Part shown: in pieces, positions 8,906-13,273 of the stretch | Layout of the letters: every line of letters starts with the position of its first letter | Numbering within the stretch: the first letter of the stretch is position 1 | Assembly (NCBI GenBank): GCA_031284085.1 | Contig: JAITAM010000089.1 | Location: forward strand, 1-13,273 | Direction of reading: 5' to 3' | Origin: Spirochaetaceae bacterium | GTDB taxonomy: Bacteria; Spirochaetota; Spirochaetia; Treponematales; Breznakiellaceae | DNA: 13,273 nt | Position numbers and translations under genes: made by a program | The notes under the pieces: model-generated | What the model was told of the DNA's origin: nothing | The model's input: only the letters and a program-made list of their open reading frames with translations | Database searches by the model: none

Positions 8906-9053
8906 AAAAACTCCTTCAGTCATAGGCTGTTTTTCCGTTCCGGCGTTGTTATCGAAAGCGGCGTACGACCCTTCATCTGCAAGAGGCAGACGGAAACAGT
9001 CGCTTTCTGGCCTGCAAAAAGCCGTGCACCCACCCTCGATACAATACCGAAGT

Positions 9054-11069
<2,016 letters not shown>

Positions 11070-11112
11070 TCAGGCTGAGGCTGATAGAAGCCGGCAGTCA
11101 TCTTAGTCTTGG

Positions 11113-11141
11113 TTGACAGTGTCGAGTCTGTTTCATATAAT
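11113..11141 (+). promoter_or_regulatory. Perfect consensus sigma-70 promoter for cheR
   Basis: TTGACA (11113-11118) and TATAAT (11136-11141) are both exact consensus boxes with the ideal 17-base spacer. Six bases separate the -10 box from the cheR ATG at 11148. With the usual distance, +1 falls on the A of that ATG, so the mRNA would have no 5' leader. No Shine-Dalgarno is present, which agrees. Confidence 0.85.
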
Positions 11142-11147
11142 TGCGGT

Positions 11148-11969
11148 ATGTCGGATCTTTTATTTCTTAACGATACTGATTTTGAGCAGTATCGCGCGCT
11201 CATCTATAAAGAGAGTGGCATTCATTTCACACAGACTAATCGTTCAATATTGGAAAGCCGGCTTCGTGAGCAGCTGCGGGATAGACGCCTTGATTCAGTA
11301 AAGATCTACTACAACCTAATAACCCATGACAAAGAGACGCTTAAAGACTTTCTTGATTCGGTAACGACTAACTTAACCCGATTCTTTCGTAATCAGGCGC
11401 ACTTTGATGCGCTTGAAAAATACATAGTGCCGGAACTGATGAGAGTAAAAAAGAATACCGGTAATGATTCTATAAAAATCTGGAGCGCCGGTTGTTCTAC
11501 CGGAGAGGAGCCTTATAGTATCGCTATGGTTTTGAGTGAAGCTTTGCCTTTTCCGTGGAAATTTGATATTATCGCCAGTGATTTAAGCCTCAAATGTCTT
11601 ATGATAGGAGAGACCGGATTTTACAGCGATAATCATATTGAGGGAATCCCGGACTACTATCTTAAAAAATATTTTAATAGAGTAAGCGGCGGCTATCAGA
11701 TTCATAGTGATATTAAGTCGAAAATACGTTTTGATTATCATAACTTGAATAATGATTCAGGGTTTCGGAATATCGACATTGTATTTTGCCGAAACGTTAT
11801 TATTTATTTTGATGATGCCGCACAAGTTGCCGTTATAAGACGCTTTTGGGATGTAATGACGCCCAAATCATTTTTATTTATTGGCCACTCCGAGTCGCTT
11901 TTCGGTATGAATACACCATTTGAATTTGTAAAAACACAATGGGCGACTTTCTACCGAAAATCAGTCTAA
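11148..11969 (+). CDS. cheR: Chemoreceptor glutamate methyltransferase
   Basis: CheR uses S-adenosylmethionine to methylate glutamates on chemoreceptors, and with CheB it sets adaptation. The product is 273 residues, a normal single-unit CheR. An N-terminal helical domain (to about residue 80, with TNLTRFFRNQAHFDAL) is followed by the Rossmann-like methyltransferase domain. Its SAM motif is AGCSTGEEP with G115-C-S-T-G-E-E-P122, and the conserved IVFCRNVIIYFD includes R215 and N216. The end GHSESLFG is typical. I chose the ATG at 11148. The upstream start at 11109 would put the coding sequence across the promoter and add residues unlike the family. It is divergent from ligA and 66 bases upstream of cheB. 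Confidence 0.95.
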   Translation: MSDLLFLNDTDFEQYRALIYKESGIHFTQTNRSILESRLREQLRDRRLDSVKIYYNLITHDKETLKDFLDSVTTNLTRFFRNQAHFDALEKYIVPELMRVKKNTGNDSIKIWSAGCSTGEEPYSIAMVLSEALPFPWKFDIIASDLSLKCLMIGETGFYSDNHIEGIPDYYLKKYFNRVSGGYQIHSDIKSKIRFDYHNLNNDSGFRNIDIVFCRNVIIYFDDAAQVAVIRRFWDVMTPKSFLFIGHSESLFGMNTPFEFVKTQWATFYRKSV

Positions 11970-11999
11970 TATTTTATTAGTTGCAATAATTTTATAATG

Positions 12000-12015
12000 G
12001 TACTCTGGAGAGTAC
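12000..12015 (+). promoter_or_regulatory. Hairpin between cheR and cheB, with a TATAAT just upstream
   Basis: GTACTC and GAGTAC (12000-12015) pair perfectly around TGGA and can extend by a G-U and a T-A pair. The hairpin sits between cheR and the cheB Shine-Dalgarno. A TATAAT lies at 11993-11998, but no acceptable -35 is found 16-18 bases before it. It could stabilise or process the mRNA between the two genes, or mark a weak second promoter. No T-run directly follows the stem, so it is not a standard terminator. Confidence 0.4.
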
Positions 12016-12035
12016 TAATTCTAAAGGATTTTTTT

Positions 12036-13220
12036 ATGGCTGACGAAATTTCTGTTTTAATTGTTGATGATTCTGCTTTAATGCGAGGCATTATAGCAAA
12101 GATGATAGAGGGAACTCCCGGTTTAGTTGTAGGGGATCGGGCTATGAATGGACGATTTGCGCTGAATAAAATAGCGCGTGTGAATCCTGATGTCATAGTC
12201 CTTGATCTTGAAATGCCGGAGATGAATGGTATTGAATTTCTTAAAAAACGCAAAGAATTGGATATAAAAATACCGGTTGTTATTCTTTCTTCAACTGCAA
12301 GCCGCGGCGCTCAAATAACGATGGAAGCTCTTGCTTTGGGTGCAAGCGACTTTATTCATAAACCTTCTGATACTTCCTCTGCCGATCTGTATAGCATAAA
12401 AGATTCTTTGACCAGTATGCTTCTTGCTTACGGTACACAATACCGGAAAACAACAGGGAAAAGGGCGCCTGTTATAGATTATACTAAAGAGAGTATTAAA
12501 AATACGGAACATATACAGGATAGCCTGAGTACTCCTGTAAACACGACGGTTTCAGCTCAACAGTCTAATTTTACTACCAATTTATTCCATATAGAACCTA
12601 AACAACCTGCTAAAGCTCCTGAACCCTATCGGAAGCCGGGAAAAATAGAGATTATCGCCATAGGTATTTCTACGGGCGGGCCTGATTCGCTGCGGCATAT
12701 ATTTTCGCGGCTCGATAACGATCTGAACGTACCCATTGTGGTAGTCCAGCACATGCCGCCGGGTTTTACCTTTGAGTTTGCACGGAGTTTGGATAGGATA
12801 TGCCCTCTTGAAGTGAAAGAAGCTGAAGAGGGGGATATTATTAAACCGGGGCGTATCATCATTGCACAAGGCAACAAGCACCTCGTTGTTGAAAAGCGAG
12901 CGCTTGCGGCTGTGGTACACCTATCCGATGATCCTGTGGTGAGTGGACACAGACCATCAGCGGATGTGCTTTTTGAATCGGTAGCAAAGGCTTATACTAA
13001 TCATGTGCTTGGTGTGATTATGACCGGCATGGGTAAGGACGGTGCGGCAAACCTTGGGCTTATTTACCAAGAGGGCGGTATTACCTTGGGGCAGGATGAA
13101 GCTTCATGTGTTGTGTATGGGATGCCGCGTGTTGCTTTTGAATTGGGGCATGTTATGGAGCAAGTGCCGCTTGAAAAAATGGCAAGCCGTATCTGCGCCA
13201 TAGCCAAAACAGAACGATAA
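12036..13220 (+). CDS. cheB: Chemotaxis response regulator methylesterase
   Basis: CheB removes methyl groups from chemoreceptors and can deamidate glutamines; phosphorylation by CheA activates it. The product has 394 residues. The receiver domain (1 to about 120) holds the acidic pair D11-D12, phosphoacceptor D57 in LDLEMPEMNG, T87 in SST, and K109 in HKPS. A variable linker of about 80 residues (roughly 120-200) is rich in Ser, Thr, Asn and Gln. The methylesterase domain has the catalytic triad S212 (GISTGGP), H239 (VQHMPPGF) and D335 (MTGMGKDGA). I chose the ATG at 12036, with AAAGGA six bases upstream; the in-frame ATG at 11997 lies in the upstream TATAAT/hairpin region. It follows cheR by 66 bases, as in other cheR-cheB pairs. 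Confidence 0.96.
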   Translation: MADEISVLIVDDSALMRGIIAKMIEGTPGLVVGDRAMNGRFALNKIARVNPDVIVLDLEMPEMNGIEFLKKRKELDIKIPVVILSSTASRGAQITMEALALGASDFIHKPSDTSSADLYSIKDSLTSMLLAYGTQYRKTTGKRAPVIDYTKESIKNTEHIQDSLSTPVNTTVSAQQSNFTTNLFHIEPKQPAKAPEPYRKPGKIEIIAIGISTGGPDSLRHIFSRLDNDLNVPIVVVQHMPPGFTFEFARSLDRICPLEVKEAEEGDIIKPGRIIIAQGNKHLVVEKRALAAVVHLSDDPVVSGHRPSADVLFESVAKAYTNHVLGVIMTGMGKDGAANLGLIYQEGGITLGQDEASCVVYGMPRVAFELGHVMEQVPLEKMASRICAIAKTER

Positions 13221-13273
13221 GGCCGCAGGGCGCAGCAGGCTAGACTGGATTTTATAATCTATATTTCTTGTTT
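13221..13273. other. Tail of the window after cheB
   Basis: No gene and no convincing terminator is seen in these 53 bases. A TATAAT near 13250 has no matching -35 at normal spacing. Confidence 0.3.

Noticed and set aside
8906..9053. Imperfect inverted repeat CTGTTTTTCCG ... CGGAAACAG between pepF and ligA
   Set aside because: It needs a two-base bulge and a loop of about 60 bases, with no T-run on the - strand.

Overview
The window looks like chromosomal DNA from a host-associated spirochete, most likely a Treponema. Three genes encode signal peptides with relaxed spirochete-type lipoboxes, and a cheR-cheB adaptation pair lies beside housekeeping genes (gyrB, transketolase, NAD+-dependent DNA ligase, an M3 oligopeptidase, a YbaK-type tRNA deacylase). 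The genus is an inference from protein style; no database was searched. No tRNA, rRNA, CRISPR array, insertion sequence or phage gene is visible.

Layout. Positions 1-54 may be the tail of an unidentified upstream gene. gyrB (115-2019, +) follows, with an extended -10 box seven bases before its ATG and no Shine-Dalgarno. After a gap of about 435 bases come two paralogous META/HslJ-type lipoprotein genes (2455-2985 and 3265-3843, +). Each is preceded by a copy of the same structured leader of about 120 bases. A wide-loop intrinsic terminator (3852-3910) closes the second. Next on the + strand are ybaK (3926-4393), tkt (4451-6427) and an orphan lipoprotein (6461-7039), ended by a strong terminator (7065-7104). 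Facing this group on the - strand are pepF (7115-8905) and ligA (9054-11012). Divergent from ligA, cheR (11148-11969) and cheB (12036-13220) run on the + strand.

How the genes work together. CheR and CheB add and remove methyl groups on chemoreceptors and form the adaptation module. YbaK removes mischarged amino acids from tRNA, tkt serves the non-oxidative pentose phosphate pathway, and PepF degrades peptides. GyrB and LigA serve DNA topology and joining. The three lipoproteins are predicted to be membrane-anchored, with unknown specific roles.

Most interesting signals. (1) The duplicated leader keeps its helices despite sequence change. It places a strong Shine-Dalgarno 43 or 49 bases from the AUG, and two adjacent hairpins fill the gap so that the folded spacing becomes 7 or 8 bases. 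This may be a structure-bridged ribosome binding site or a switch, and I do not recognise it as a known RNA family. (2) cheR has a perfect TTGACA-17-TATAAT promoter whose predicted +1 is the A of its ATG, implying a leaderless mRNA; gyrB has a similar but weaker arrangement. (3) GyrB carries Val134 where E. coli has Arg136, the aminocoumarin-contact residue. (4) LigA has several changes in normally conserved active-site-region motifs.
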